The translations under genes and the position numbers were made by a program. 64,000 nucleotides of DNA from the NCBI GenBank assembly GCA_035318925.1, contig DATHDS010000044.1, positions 1 to 64,000 of the forward strand, in the 5' to 3' direction. The notes beneath the pieces were generated by a model, which saw only the letters and a program-made list of their open reading frames with translations, made no database searches and had not been told where the DNA came from. The DNA is from VAXT01 sp035318925 (GTDB lineage Bacteria; Actinomycetota; Thermoleophilia; Gaiellales; Gaiellaceae). This document shows, one piece after another, positions 34,824-43,805 of this stretch (within the stretch, counting starts at the first letter, position 1; every line of letters begins with the position of its first letter).

Positions 34824-34849
34824 GAGACTCGTAGCGTAGCGTCCCGCCG

Positions 34850-35638
34850 ATGCACGATCCGTACGCGTGGACGCTCGATTTCGAGGCCCTCGGGCTCGTG
34901 CCGGCACTCGCGCTCGGCTACCTCCTGGCCGCCCGCCGCTTCCCGACGGACCGCTGGCGAGTGGCCTGTTTCGCGACGGGTCTGCTCCTGGTCCTCGCCG
35001 CCTTCGTGACGCCGCTCCACATGCTCTCGATGCACTACCTGCTCTCGGCGCACCTGCTCCAGAACGTCGTCCTCGCCGAGTGGGCACCGGCGCTCTGCGT
35101 GCTCGGCCTACCGCCCGCGCTCGCCGCAGCAGCCGGCAAGGCGCGCACCGTCAGGTTGCTCACACACCCATTCGTGGCCCTCCCACTCTGGATCGGCACG
35201 TACTTCGCCTGGCACGTCCCCGCTGCCTACGACGCGGCACTCCGGCACCCCTCGAGCCTGATCCACGTCGAGCACGCCTGCTACTTCGTGACCGGCTTCC
35301 TCTTCTGGTGGCCGGCGCTCCAGAACGAGCCGCAACGGCTCACCCCCGGCGCCCGCGCGATCTACCTGTTCGCCGCATTCGTGCTCGCCAGCCCACTCGG
35401 CCTGCTGCTCGCGCTGATTCCACGAGCCGTTTACCACTTCTATATCCATGCGCCGCGGCTATGGGGACTCTCCCCGCTGACCGACCAGCAGATCGGGGGA
35501 GCGGCGATGGCGCTCGAGCAAGCGACCGTCCTCTTCGTCGCCGGCACGTACTTCTTCCTGCGCTTCCTCGGCGGCGAGGGGCGCGCCGATGCGTTTCGTG
35601 ACCTGAGCCCCTCGACATACAATCAACGCGGGAGATGA
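34850..35638 (+). CDS. CtaG-type cytochrome c oxidase assembly protein (caa3_CtaG family)
   Basis: 262 residues, about seven helices. Characteristic histidines: TPLHMLSMHYLLSAHLLQN, YFAWHVPAAYDAALRHPSSLIHVEHACYF, and PRAVYHFYIHAPRLWG. This family is tied to copper insertion into the CuB/CuA site of cytochrome oxidases. First gene of a four-gene plus-strand set ending with copCD, supporting a copper-handling role. Confidence 0.85.
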   Translation: MHDPYAWTLDFEALGLVPALALGYLLAARRFPTDRWRVACFATGLLLVLAAFVTPLHMLSMHYLLSAHLLQNVVLAEWAPALCVLGLPPALAAAAGKARTVRLLTHPFVALPLWIGTYFAWHVPAAYDAALRHPSSLIHVEHACYFVTGFLFWWPALQNEPQRLTPGARAIYLFAAFVLASPLGLLLALIPRAVYHFYIHAPRLWGLSPLTDQQIGGAAMALEQATVLFVAGTYFFLRFLGGEGRADAFRDLSPSTYNQRGR

Positions 35639-35641
35639 GGG

Positions 35642-35926
35642 ATGGACGCTGAGCTAGTCCGAGAGGGCGCTCGAGTCGGAACCCGTCACTCGCGGCGGGA
35701 CACTGCGGTTTCGGCGCTTGGTCCACTGACTGCGCTCGCCGGTCTGGTTTGGGCACTCGCGCAGCCCTACCGCGTGACGCTCCTCGACCCCGACAAGCAC
35801 GGCTTCTGGTACCTGGCCGTCCAGCCGCCGCTGCTCGTCATCCTCGTCGGCGCGATCTTCCACTTCTGGGTCGTCCCGGGGCTGGTCGCGGACCTCGCGC
35901 AAGCAGAGCGGGAGGGGGTGCGCTAA
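35642..35926 (+). CDS. Small membrane protein in copper cluster
   Basis: 94 residues, two helices (about 24-43 and 58-80), start 3 nt after the ctaG-like stop. No ligand residues beyond one His in FHFWVV. Unknown; by position an accessory of copper or oxidase assembly. Confidence 0.7.
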   Translation: MDAELVREGARVGTRHSRRDTAVSALGPLTALAGLVWALAQPYRVTLLDPDKHGFWYLAVQPPLLVILVGAIFHFWVVPGLVADLAQAEREGVR

Positions 35927-36505
35927 GTGGAGCCCCCCGCCGAAGTCGTCCACTGGATGTTCGGCGTGGGGTTCGTCTTCCTCGGCCTCTGCATGGTCGC
36001 GGAGACGATCGTCGGACGAGAGGTCTGGTGCCGCCGGAGCTGGCGCGCCTACCTCTGGCCTGGAGTCGCCTTCCTGATGGGCGTCGCAATGTGGCCCGTG
36101 ATGGTCTTCTACACGAGCTCGGCGATCCACATGCTCGCCCACGGCGTCTGGGCGCAGGCGATGATGGTCGCGGGAGCGGCGCAGCTCGGGCTCGTCCGCG
36201 GCAAGCTGCGGAACCCGGTGTGGGAGCTGACCCTCCCGCTGGCGCTCGCCGTCTCCGGCGCCGCGTTTCTCATCCACGAGCAGAACCCGTGGTTCTTCTC
36301 CCGTGCGGCCTTCCTCCACCACGCGCTCGGCTGGACCGCCGCCGCCGGCGCGGTGATCACGTTCGCACGTTTCATCCGCCCCCGCTCGCCGTCCTTCAAC
36401 GGCGGGTTCGCGCTGATGTTCATCGCCGTCGCGGTGCTGCTCTTCTGCGACCGGAACGTGGCGCCGATCTTCGGGCACCTCTCCCCGCTCGCCGGCGGGC
36501 GATGA
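35927..36505 (+). CDS. Polytopic membrane protein in copper cluster
   Basis: 192 residues from a GTG immediately after the previous stop. Six or so helices with several His (VVHWMFGVGF, SSAIHMLAHG, LIHEQNPWFF, AFLHHALGW) and Met residues, a pattern suited to heme or copper ligation in the membrane. I do not recognise the family. Overlaps copCD start (ATGA). Confidence 0.7.
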   Translation: MEPPAEVVHWMFGVGFVFLGLCMVAETIVGREVWCRRSWRAYLWPGVAFLMGVAMWPVMVFYTSSAIHMLAHGVWAQAMMVAGAAQLGLVRGKLRNPVWELTLPLALAVSGAAFLIHEQNPWFFSRAAFLHHALGWTAAAGAVITFARFIRPRSPSFNGGFALMFIAVAVLLFCDRNVAPIFGHLSPLAGGR

Positions 36506-37815
36506 GACGGAGGGCCTTCGCGGCCGCGGCCCTGGTCGCGCTCGTGCTGCCCGCCTCGGCTCTCGCGCACGCGAACCTGCTCCAACGGGTGCCGAACTTC
36601 GGCTCGCGACTCGCGTCCGGCCCGCCCGCCGTGTCGCTTCGGTTCGACCAGGGCGTCGACGTTTTCTCGAACGGCATCCAGGTAGTGAGCTCCACGGGGA
36701 AAGACGTCACCGCGGGCCCGGCGCATGCGGTCGACGGCAAGCGCGTCGCGACGGTTCGACTGCAGCAGCTCCCGAAGGGCGCCTACACGGTGCGCTGGCA
36801 CGTGACGTCGTTCGAGGGCCACGTGATCTCCGGTGTGTACACGTTCGGCGTCAGAGTCGTCCCACCGCCTCCCACGAAGGCGTACGGAGCGGCGGGGCCG
36901 ACGACCTTCGAGTACATCGTCCAGTGGGGATACTTCCTGGGCCTGGCGCTGGTCGTCGGCGGCCTGGCGTTCCGTTTGCTGATCGTCGGCGGGCGCGCGA
37001 CCCCCGCCCTCGAGCGGCGCTTCTACCTCGTCGTGACAGCGGGCGTCGTCGCAAGCATCGAGCTCGGGATCCTCGGCTTCCTCCTGCGGGCGCGAGACGC
37101 ATTCCAGCTTCCGCTCGGCCGGCTCGTGTACGGCGATCTCTCGCCGCTGGCGCAGGGCACCCGGTTCGGGACGGCGTTCATCTTCATGACGCTGGGCTTC
37201 GCGCTCATCGCCGCGATCGTCTTCCTGGCGTGGCTGACGGATCGCCCCGTCCTGCTCTGGCCCGCGCTTGCCTTCGGGCTCTTCCTCATCTCCGGCCTCT
37301 CGCTGTCCGGCCACTCGGCGGTGGACGCGGGCTCGTCCTGGCGCACCGAGCTGGCCGACTGGGTGCATCTTTCGGCGGCGTGCATCTGGGTCGGCGGGCT
37401 CGTGCAGCTTGCGTTCGTCGTCTGGCCGTCGGTGCCCGCGCTCAGGCGCGAGGTGTTCCTTCGCTTCTCGCAGCTCGCGGCCGGCGTCGTCGGGCTGATG
37501 GTCGTCGCCGGCGTCTACCTGGCCTACGTGCGGCTTCCGCAGGCGTCAGACCTCTGGCACGAACGCTACGGCCAGGTGCTGCTTCTGAAGAGCACGCTCG
37601 TTGCAGTCGCTCTCTCGTGGGGAGCGTTGCACCACTTCGTCGTCCGTCCAGCTCTCGAGCGGGGACGCGGCACACGCTCCCATGCGATCGCCCGCAGCCT
37701 GCTCGGAGAAAGCGCGATCGCGATCGCGGTGTTGCTCGTCGCTGCCGTGCTGGTGAACGAGAATCCGCCTCAGCGGCCGGAGAAGCCGACGAGCGCCGCG
37801 GTCGCCAGGCGCTGA
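36502..37815 (+). CDS. CopC-CopD fusion, copper transport protein
   Basis: 437 residues. Signal peptide, then mature N-terminus H-A-N-L-L-Q-R-V-P (the conserved first His of CopC), a beta-sandwich to about 125 ending with SFEGHVISGVYTFGV (usual D/E and His ligands), then a CopD region with eight helices (GHSAVDAG, DWVHLSAACIWVGGLVQLAF with CopD His, LLKSTLVAVALSWG). Periplasmic copper binding plus membrane passage, as in YcnJ. ATGA overlap with upstream gene. Confidence 0.9.
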   Translation: MRRRAFAAAALVALVLPASALAHANLLQRVPNFGSRLASGPPAVSLRFDQGVDVFSNGIQVVSSTGKDVTAGPAHAVDGKRVATVRLQQLPKGAYTVRWHVTSFEGHVISGVYTFGVRVVPPPPTKAYGAAGPTTFEYIVQWGYFLGLALVVGGLAFRLLIVGGRATPALERRFYLVVTAGVVASIELGILGFLLRARDAFQLPLGRLVYGDLSPLAQGTRFGTAFIFMTLGFALIAAIVFLAWLTDRPVLLWPALAFGLFLISGLSLSGHSAVDAGSSWRTELADWVHLSAACIWVGGLVQLAFVVWPSVPALRREVFLRFSQLAAGVVGLMVVAGVYLAYVRLPQASDLWHERYGQVLLLKSTLVAVALSWGALHHFVVRPALERGRGTRSHAIARSLLGESAIAIAVLLVAAVLVNENPPQRPEKPTSAAVARR

Positions 37816-37823
37816 CGTTCCAG

Positions 37824-37898
37824 TCGGGGTGGCCGGATTCGAACCGGCGACTTCTTGCTCCCAAAGCAAGCACTCTAACCAGGCTGAGCTACACCCCG
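37824..37898 (-). tRNA. tRNA-Pro (UGG)
   Basis: Minus-strand acceptor CGGGGTG/CACCCCG, anticodon stem CTTGC/GCAAG, loop TTTGGGA giving anticodon TGG, T-loop GGTTCGAATCC. No encoded CCA. Confidence 0.95.
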
Positions 37899-37934
37899 AA
37901 AAGCGTTCTCAGTGTAGTCCGATAGGTTCGCCGA

Positions 37935-38882
37935 ATGGTAGAGCCGATCCTGTCCGGACCAGATGAGCCGCACGTCCGCCGCCCGCTCCTCGGGTACGCG
38001 ATGGTGCTCGCTGCGACCTGCATGTGGGGCGTCAACGGGACGGTCTCGAAGGCGATCCTCGGCGCCGGGCTCTCCTCACCGCGGCTGACGGAGGTGCGCT
38101 CGACCGGGGCGGCGATCGTGCTCATCGTGGCGCTCGCGGTCACGCGGCCCGGGCGCCTGCGCGTCCGCCGGAACGAGCTTCTCTTCTTCGCCGCGTTCGG
38201 CATCTTCGGCCTCGCGCTCGTCCAGTGGTTCTACTTCTTCGCGATCCACCGGCTACAGATCGGGATCGCCCTCCTTATCCAGTACCTCGCGCCCGTCCTG
38301 ATTGCGCTCTGGGCGCGATTCGTGACGAAGGAGCCGGTGCGGCGGCGAATCTGGGCCGCGCTCGCCCTGTCTCTCGGCGGCCTGTCGCTCGTCGTCGACC
38401 TCTGGCACGGGTTCAGCCTCGACGCGCTCGGCGTGGCCGCCTCGCTGGGCGCGGCGCTCACCTTCGCCCTCTACATCCTCCTCGCCGAGCACGCCGTCGG
38501 GCGCAGGGACCCGGTGTCGCTCCTCTGCCTCGGCTTCGCGACTGCGTCGGTCTTCTGGGCCGTCATTCAGCCCTGGTGGTCGTTCCCGGGCGGCATCGTC
38601 GGCGACCGCGTGGCGCTCGACGGCGCTCTCGTCTCGACGACGAGCCCGGTGTGGCTCCTGATGCTGACGATGATCGTCGTCGGCACGATCGTCCCGTTCC
38701 TGCTGCTCGTCGCCTCGCTTCGCCACATCTCGGCGACCCGGGTCGGCGTAACCGCGATGTTCGAGCCGGTGGCCGGCGCACTCGTCGCCTATGCGTGGCT
38801 CGGGGAGTCCCTGACGGCCGTTCAGCTCACCGGCGGAGCGATCGTCCTCACGGGGATCCTCTTAGCTCAGACAGCCCGATAA
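37935..38882 (+). CDS. EamA/DMT-family transporter
   Basis: 315 residues, ten helices in two EamA repeats: first WGVNGTVSKAIL with RSTGAAIVLI, second around FALYILLAEHAVGRRDP and EPVAGALVAYAWLGESLT. Metabolite efflux permease of the inner membrane; substrate unknown. Stands alone after tRNA-Pro. Confidence 0.88.
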   Translation: MVEPILSGPDEPHVRRPLLGYAMVLAATCMWGVNGTVSKAILGAGLSSPRLTEVRSTGAAIVLIVALAVTRPGRLRVRRNELLFFAAFGIFGLALVQWFYFFAIHRLQIGIALLIQYLAPVLIALWARFVTKEPVRRRIWAALALSLGGLSLVVDLWHGFSLDALGVAASLGAALTFALYILLAEHAVGRRDPVSLLCLGFATASVFWAVIQPWWSFPGGIVGDRVALDGALVSTTSPVWLLMLTMIVVGTIVPFLLLVASLRHISATRVGVTAMFEPVAGALVAYAWLGESLTAVQLTGGAIVLTGILLAQTAR

Positions 38883-39009
38883 TTCCTGCAAATTGCGGCA
38901 TTCCCTATCCGCGCGGATCGACCGATAGCTACCGTAACCTGCCGAAAATTCCTATTTTCAACTTGGTCGTTGTCCGCTTTCGCGACTACTCTGCCGCGCT
39001 GACCTCCTG

Positions 39010-39498
39010 ATGCCTGGGAAATCGTCCATTCTCGGCGTCGTGGCGCTCCTGCTCGGGTTCGCATTCTGTGCGACCGCCGGGGCTACCGCGAGGCCGCCGT
39101 CATCCACTTCCGCCGGAGCCACGTCGACGAGTGCTGCTGCGTACTCGATCGTGCGAGCGATGAATGTCGTCCGGGCGCGCAACGGCGTTCCGCCGCTCCG
39201 GGTGGGCAGAGCGCTGACACGGGCGGCACGTGCGCATTCCGCCGACATGGCTCGCAGGGGCTACTTCGACCACGGCGCGTTCGTCCAGCGGCTGCGCAGC
39301 TTCGGCGTGCGCGCCCCCTTCATCGGCGAGAACCTCGCCTCCGGCCCATCCCCGCTATCGGCGGCCGCAATCGTCCAGATGTGGATCGCGAGCCCACCGC
39401 ACCGCCAGAACCTCCTCGATCGCGGTTTTCGGTTGATCGGCGTCGGCGTGGCCGGAAGCTCCACGAACCTCGTGACCGCAGACTTCGCCGGCCGGTAG
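39010..39498 (+). CDS. Secreted CAP/SCP-domain protein (short)
   Basis: 162 residues. Signal peptide with GVVALLLGFAFCATAGA, then CAP domain: NVVRARNGVPPLRV, ARAHSADMARRGYFDHGAF, IGENLASGP, WIASPPHRQNLLDRGFRLIGVG. Paralogue of the 32.4 kb protein with a shorter linker. Repeat copy F begins at the base after its TAG. Confidence 0.88.
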   Translation: MPGKSSILGVVALLLGFAFCATAGATARPPSSTSAGATSTSAAAYSIVRAMNVVRARNGVPPLRVGRALTRAARAHSADMARRGYFDHGAFVQRLRSFGVRAPFIGENLASGPSPLSAAAIVQMWIASPPHRQNLLDRGFRLIGVGVAGSSTNLVTADFAGR

Positions 39499-39577
39499 CT
39501 CTCGCTTCCCTGACCGGCGAGCCCTCCCGCCCGGCGGAGCCGGGCTCCGGGCTCGCCTCGCGTCGGGAAACCGAGAG
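39499..39577 (+). repeat. Gene-end repeat, copy F (short form)
   Basis: Starts CTCTCGCTTCCCTGA directly after the CAP gene stop, has the module GCCCGGC-GGA-GCCGGGC (39529-39545) within GCGAGCCC/GGGCTCGC, lacks the right half, and ends GTCGGGAAACCGAGAG. Confidence 0.88.
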
Positions 39578-39603
39578 GGGCGTTGGTGTAGGGCTCGTTC
39601 TGC

Positions 39604-40062
39604 CTATTCGCCGCCGAGGAGTTGGCGTAGCTCCGCGAGGCGCTCGCGCCGGAGGTACTGGCTCTCGCCGCGCGACACACGCTCCAGCAGGTCCTCGACG
39701 AGCGGCGCGAGGTCCAACGGATTGAACGGCTTCGTCACGTAGTCGACGCCGCCGAGCTCCAGGCCGCGGGCCTGATCGCGGAGCTCCGCCCTCGCCGTCA
39801 GGAAGACGATCGGGATCTCCTGCGTCCGTTCGTCCTCGAGCAGCTCCTCCAGGACCTGCCACCCATCCATGCCGGGCATCATCACGTCGAGGAGGATCGC
39901 GTCCGGGCGCTCGTCCCGGGCAGCTGCCAGGCCGACGAGCCCGTCCTCGGCCTCCCGCACCTGCATCCCGGCAGCCTCGAGGTTCACCCGGCAGAGGAGC
40001 CGGATCGGGGCCTCGTCGTCGATCACGAGAATCCGCGCCACGTGCCCATCTATACCCGTCAC
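39604..40062 (-). CDS. Response regulator receiver protein
   Basis: About 152 residues (GTG start at 40062; an internal GTG would remove 7). Receiver domain: DDE acidic pocket (VIDDEAP), phospho-Asp in ILLDVMMPG, Thr in VFLTARA and Lys in VTKPF. There is no DNA-binding output domain, only a short helical tail. It starts 9 nt after the histidine kinase stop, so it is the likely partner acting by protein contact. Confidence 0.9.
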   Translation of the reverse strand: MTGIDGHVARILVIDDEAPIRLLCRVNLEAAGMQVREAEDGLVGLAAARDERPDAILLDVMMPGMDGWQVLEELLEDERTQEIPIVFLTARAELRDQARGLELGGVDYVTKPFNPLDLAPLVEDLLERVSRGESQYLRRERLAELRQLLGGE

Positions 40063-40071
40063 GTCGGCGCG

Positions 40072-43000
40072 TTACTCGCCTTCATGCACCGGCTCCGGGG
40101 CGAGTGGGAGCTCGAAGGCGAAGCTCGAGCCTCCGCCTTCGACCGAGTCGACCCAGATTCGACCGCCCATGGCGCTGACAAGGCCGCGCGCGATGAAGAG
40201 CCCGAGGCCGGCCCCTCCCGAGCCGCGCGAGCTCTCTGTCCGGTGGAACTTCGAGAAGATGCGCTCGCGCTCGGCCTCCGGGATCCCCTGGCCCTCGTCG
40301 ACGATGCGCACCTCGACGCGGCCGCTGCGACGGTGGGCTTCGACGGTCACCGTGCCGCCGCCCGGCGAGAACTTGACCGCATTGTCGAGCAGGTTCGTCA
40401 AGACCTGGCTCAGCTTCTCGCGGTCGGCCGAGGCAGCCAGCGGCTCGTCGGGCAGCTGGAGCACGAACTTGTGCCCGTTCACGTCTGAGGTCTGCCGGAC
40501 GCTCGTCACGACCTCGGAGACGACCGTGCGCAGATCGGTGGGCACGAGCTCGACCTGGAGGTCGCCGGCCTCGAGCCTGGCGACGCCAAGCAGCGTGTCG
40601 ACGATCGAGGTCAGCCGCTGTGCCTCGGAGGCGATGTAGCCGAGGAAGGTCTGGCGCTCCTCCTCACCGAAGAGCACGTCGCGCCGCAGGAGGGTCTCGG
40701 CGAAGCCGTAGATCGACGTCAACGGCGCCCGGAGCTCGTGCGAGACGGTCGAGACGAAGTCCGACTTCATCTGCTCGACGATCCGCTCGGACGAGACGTC
40801 GCGGAAGGCAAAGATCCGCCCCGAGACCGCGTTGACCGGATCGCGCATCACGGCTTCCGTCAGCGACAGCCACGCCTCCTCGCCGCCGCGCTGCACCGAG
40901 ACGAGCCGCTCGCCGTGCGCGCGGTCGTCGTCGGATGCGAGCTCTCGTTGCAGAACCTCGAACGGCGTCCGTCCAAGCGCAGCGGCCGAAGGCACCCCCG
41001 TGATCTGCTCTGCCGATTGGTTCCAGAGGACGACCTTGCCCTCGCGGTCGACGGCGACGATCCCGTCGGCGATGTTCGCGAGGATGGCGTAGCTGCGTTC
41101 TCGCTCCATCGCGACGCGCTGGTAGAGCTCGGCGTTCGACAGCACCGCCGACGCGTTCCCGGCCAGGGCGGCGAGCGCCTCGATCTCCTCCTCACGCCAG
41201 ATTCGAGGGCGTTGCGAGTAGACCGCGAGCACGCCCTGAAAGCCGTCTTCGAGCCCGACGAGCGGGACCCCCAAGTACCCGGAATACCCCGCGGAGAGCA
41301 CGGGGTCGTCGACGCTCAGGCGTCCGTCCTCGGCCGCATCCGCGAACGCGACGGGCACGCGTGACTGGACGATGTCTCCGGCCGGGCGAATGGTCGCCGG
41401 CAGCCGCAGTCCCAACGCGCTCGGCGCCGTCTCGCCGCCGATGGCGCTGACGACGAGCTCGTCGCCCTCGACGACCTGGATCGTGGAGGCGTCGGCGCCG
41501 AGCAGGGCAGGCGCCTGACCGGCGACCTCGTCCAGGATCGCGGCCGGGTCGAGCTCGGCCGCGAGCAGGCGCCCCATGCGCGCAAGCTGCTGGGAAAGCG
41601 CACGCGAAGTTCGTTCGCTCTCGTAGAGGTCGCTCCGCTCGAGCCCGCCGCGCGCCGCACCTGCAAGTCGGCGGCCGAGCTCGAAATCGTCGTCGCTGAA
41701 CGAGCGCTGCTCCGCGAAGAAGACGACGACGAGCCCGCCTTCCTCCCGGCGCGGGGGGTCGACGGGAATGGCGAGGAGCGAGCGGACACCGGCCAGGCGC
41801 CGCCAGTCACTGCCGAAGCGATCGTCGTCGTCGAGCGAAGACGCAGAGAGGAGCCTCCGTTCGCGCGCAGCGTCGTTGAGGACCGACGCGGGCTCGGGAA
41901 CTCCGTCGACGAACGAGTGGGCGAGATCCTCCGGCAACCGGTACGACGCCGCGAGCCTGAGGGCGCGGGCCCCCGGCATCAGGACGGCCGTGAAGGAGCC
42001 GCCCAGCGCCTCGTTAGCAGCGTGTGCGACCGCATCGAGGGTCGCGCCTTGCGAGAGGGGCTCCGCGAGCGCCGAAGCGATCTCGTAGAACCCTCGCTGC
42101 ACGCGCGCCTGCCGGACGCTCTGCTCGAAGCTCGCCGCATTTCGGACTGCGAGCGAGGCTAGGCCCGCGAATGTCTCCAGGAGGTCGGAGTCGAGCTGGC
42201 CGAACTCACGGTCCGGGTTTCTCGTCGCAACCCCAAGCACTCCTCGGCGCTCGCCGGACCAGGTCATGGGAGCCGCGATCGCGCTCGCGAACCCCTCGTA
42301 CGCCGGGTGCTGGACGGGCTCGTCGAACCGGCCTTCGATCTCGCCGTCGGCCGGAAACTCGAAGTCCACGAGCTCGGGATCGAGCCTATAGACCGCCGCG
42401 CACCGGAGCGTCGAGCGCTCGGCATCGTAGAGGTAGCAGTCGGCGGCGTCGGCGTCGAGCAATTTGGTCACCTCGACGACGAGCCTCTCGAGCACGGTCT
42501 CGAGCCGCAGCTCGCTCGTGACGACCTGGGACGCGGTCAGCAACGCCGTTTGCTGCTCGAGGCGCTGCCTGTTCTCCTCCAGCAGTTGAGCCGCGTGAAA
42601 GGCGATCCCGATCTCACGGGACACGGCCTCGGCCAGCGAGACCTCTGCTTCGGGCCACGGACGCGGGTCGGGTCGGTGCAGCCCAAAGGCGCCAACCATC
42701 TGGTCGAAGACCATGATCGGAGTCGCGAGCACGGCCAGCGCGTCGAGGTCGAGCATGCCCTGAATCCCTCCGAGCTCTGGATCTTCTAGCCTGGGGTCGG
42801 TGCGCACGTCGGCGACGGCCACCGTCCGTAGTTCGCGCGCGGCGAGATTCGAGACCGGTAGCCGATCGTCGGCCGCCCCGATCGGGGCGGAGCCCTCCGC
42901 GTGCCACTCGGCGCGAATCGGCATCGGCCCGCCCGGCTGGCCGAGCCGCAGGAAGCAGCGCGTCACGCCCATGGCCCTGCCGGTCTCCTCGACGGCGACC

Positions 43001-43698
43001 CTGAGCACTGCATCCAGATCGAGCTCGGACCGGACCTTGCGTCCGATCGACGCCACCAGCCGCTCTCGCTCGAGCGCCTCGCCGAGCGCGCTCGCCGAGC
43101 GGGCGCGATCGAAGGCGAGCGCAGTCTCCGCGCAGAGGGCCTGGAGCAGGGCGAGCTCCTCGCCGGTGAAGACCCTGCGCTCCCGGATCGTCGCGATCAC
43201 GAGTACCGCCGTCACCGTTTCCTCCGAGACGAGCGGCACGAAGACGGCGCTCTTCGCCCCCACCTTCTCGGCCAGCCGGCGATTGACCCGCGGCGAGCCG
43301 GCGGCGTCGTAGACGACAACCGGCCCGCCTTCGAATGCGGCGCTCGCGATCCCCGACGGCTCTTGCTCGAAGTCGAGGGCCACCTCTCGCCACCAGTCGG
43401 TGTCCCCGCTCTCGGCGAGCGCGAGCAAGCCGGTTGCGTGCTTGCCGTCGTCGCTGATGATGGCGAGGGCCGCGAAGTCGGCGCCGAGGAGCGAGGAGCA
43501 TGCTTCGAGTAGCGTCAGCCCCACCGCATGCTCGTCGCGGGCTCGGGCGAGCGCGCTCGAGAGCGAGGCGATTGCCGCCAGCTGCTTGTCCGCGCGAGGC
43601 GCAGGATCGATCCCGGAAGGGGCGACCGCACGCGGCGGATCTGACGTCGCTCGTCGGCTTCGTCGGAAGCGCATTGGCAAGCCAAATCTGCGGGTCAC
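40072..43698 (-). CDS. Soluble histidine kinase with five GAF domains and a PAS domain
   Basis: 1208 residues, no membrane segment. By repeat boundaries I see five GAF-like modules (about 40-195, 210-380, 385-545, 550-705, 710-860), a PAS domain (870-975, AILANIADGIVAVDREGKVV), HisKA with STVSHELRAPLTSIYGF (phospho-His) and HATPase with NLLDNAVKFSPGGG, DEGQGIPEAER and GGAGLGLFIARGL. It should sense several small ligands or redox/light cofactors and phosphorylate the adjacent receiver. Ligands unknown. Confidence 0.9.
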   Translation of the reverse strand: MTRRFGLPMRFRRSRRATSDPPRAVAPSGIDPAPRADKQLAAIASLSSALARARDEHAVGLTLLEACSSLLGADFAALAIISDDGKHATGLLALAESGDTDWWREVALDFEQEPSGIASAAFEGGPVVVYDAAGSPRVNRRLAEKVGAKSAVFVPLVSEETVTAVLVIATIRERRVFTGEELALLQALCAETALAFDRARSASALGEALERERLVASIGRKVRSELDLDAVLRVAVEETGRAMGVTRCFLRLGQPGGPMPIRAEWHAEGSAPIGAADDRLPVSNLAARELRTVAVADVRTDPRLEDPELGGIQGMLDLDALAVLATPIMVFDQMVGAFGLHRPDPRPWPEAEVSLAEAVSREIGIAFHAAQLLEENRQRLEQQTALLTASQVVTSELRLETVLERLVVEVTKLLDADAADCYLYDAERSTLRCAAVYRLDPELVDFEFPADGEIEGRFDEPVQHPAYEGFASAIAAPMTWSGERRGVLGVATRNPDREFGQLDSDLLETFAGLASLAVRNAASFEQSVRQARVQRGFYEIASALAEPLSQGATLDAVAHAANEALGGSFTAVLMPGARALRLAASYRLPEDLAHSFVDGVPEPASVLNDAARERRLLSASSLDDDDRFGSDWRRLAGVRSLLAIPVDPPRREEGGLVVVFFAEQRSFSDDDFELGRRLAGAARGGLERSDLYESERTSRALSQQLARMGRLLAAELDPAAILDEVAGQAPALLGADASTIQVVEGDELVVSAIGGETAPSALGLRLPATIRPAGDIVQSRVPVAFADAAEDGRLSVDDPVLSAGYSGYLGVPLVGLEDGFQGVLAVYSQRPRIWREEEIEALAALAGNASAVLSNAELYQRVAMERERSYAILANIADGIVAVDREGKVVLWNQSAEQITGVPSAAALGRTPFEVLQRELASDDDRAHGERLVSVQRGGEEAWLSLTEAVMRDPVNAVSGRIFAFRDVSSERIVEQMKSDFVSTVSHELRAPLTSIYGFAETLLRRDVLFGEEERQTFLGYIASEAQRLTSIVDTLLGVARLEAGDLQVELVPTDLRTVVSEVVTSVRQTSDVNGHKFVLQLPDEPLAASADREKLSQVLTNLLDNAVKFSPGGGTVTVEAHRRSGRVEVRIVDEGQGIPEAERERIFSKFHRTESSRGSGGAGLGLFIARGLVSAMGGRIWVDSVEGGGSSFAFELPLAPEPVHEGE

Positions 43699-43773
43699 TG
43701 GGCGAGAGGCATTTTAGGTCGCAGTGCCGCTTCGCGCCAAGCATCGCGCGGGATAGAGAAACCGGTATACACC

Positions 43774-43802
43774 TTGAAAAGATAGGCCATCCGGCCTATT
43801 CA
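43774..43802 (+). promoter_or_regulatory. Promoter with palindromic operator
   Basis: TTGAAA (43774-43779) and TATTCA (43797-43802) are separated by 17 bp. A perfect 7-bp inverted repeat ATAGGCC-ATCC-GGCCTAT (43782-43799) fills the spacer and overlaps the -10. This looks like a sigma-70-type promoter with a repressor operator, reading toward the segment described next. Confidence 0.6.
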
Positions 43803-43805
43803 CAA

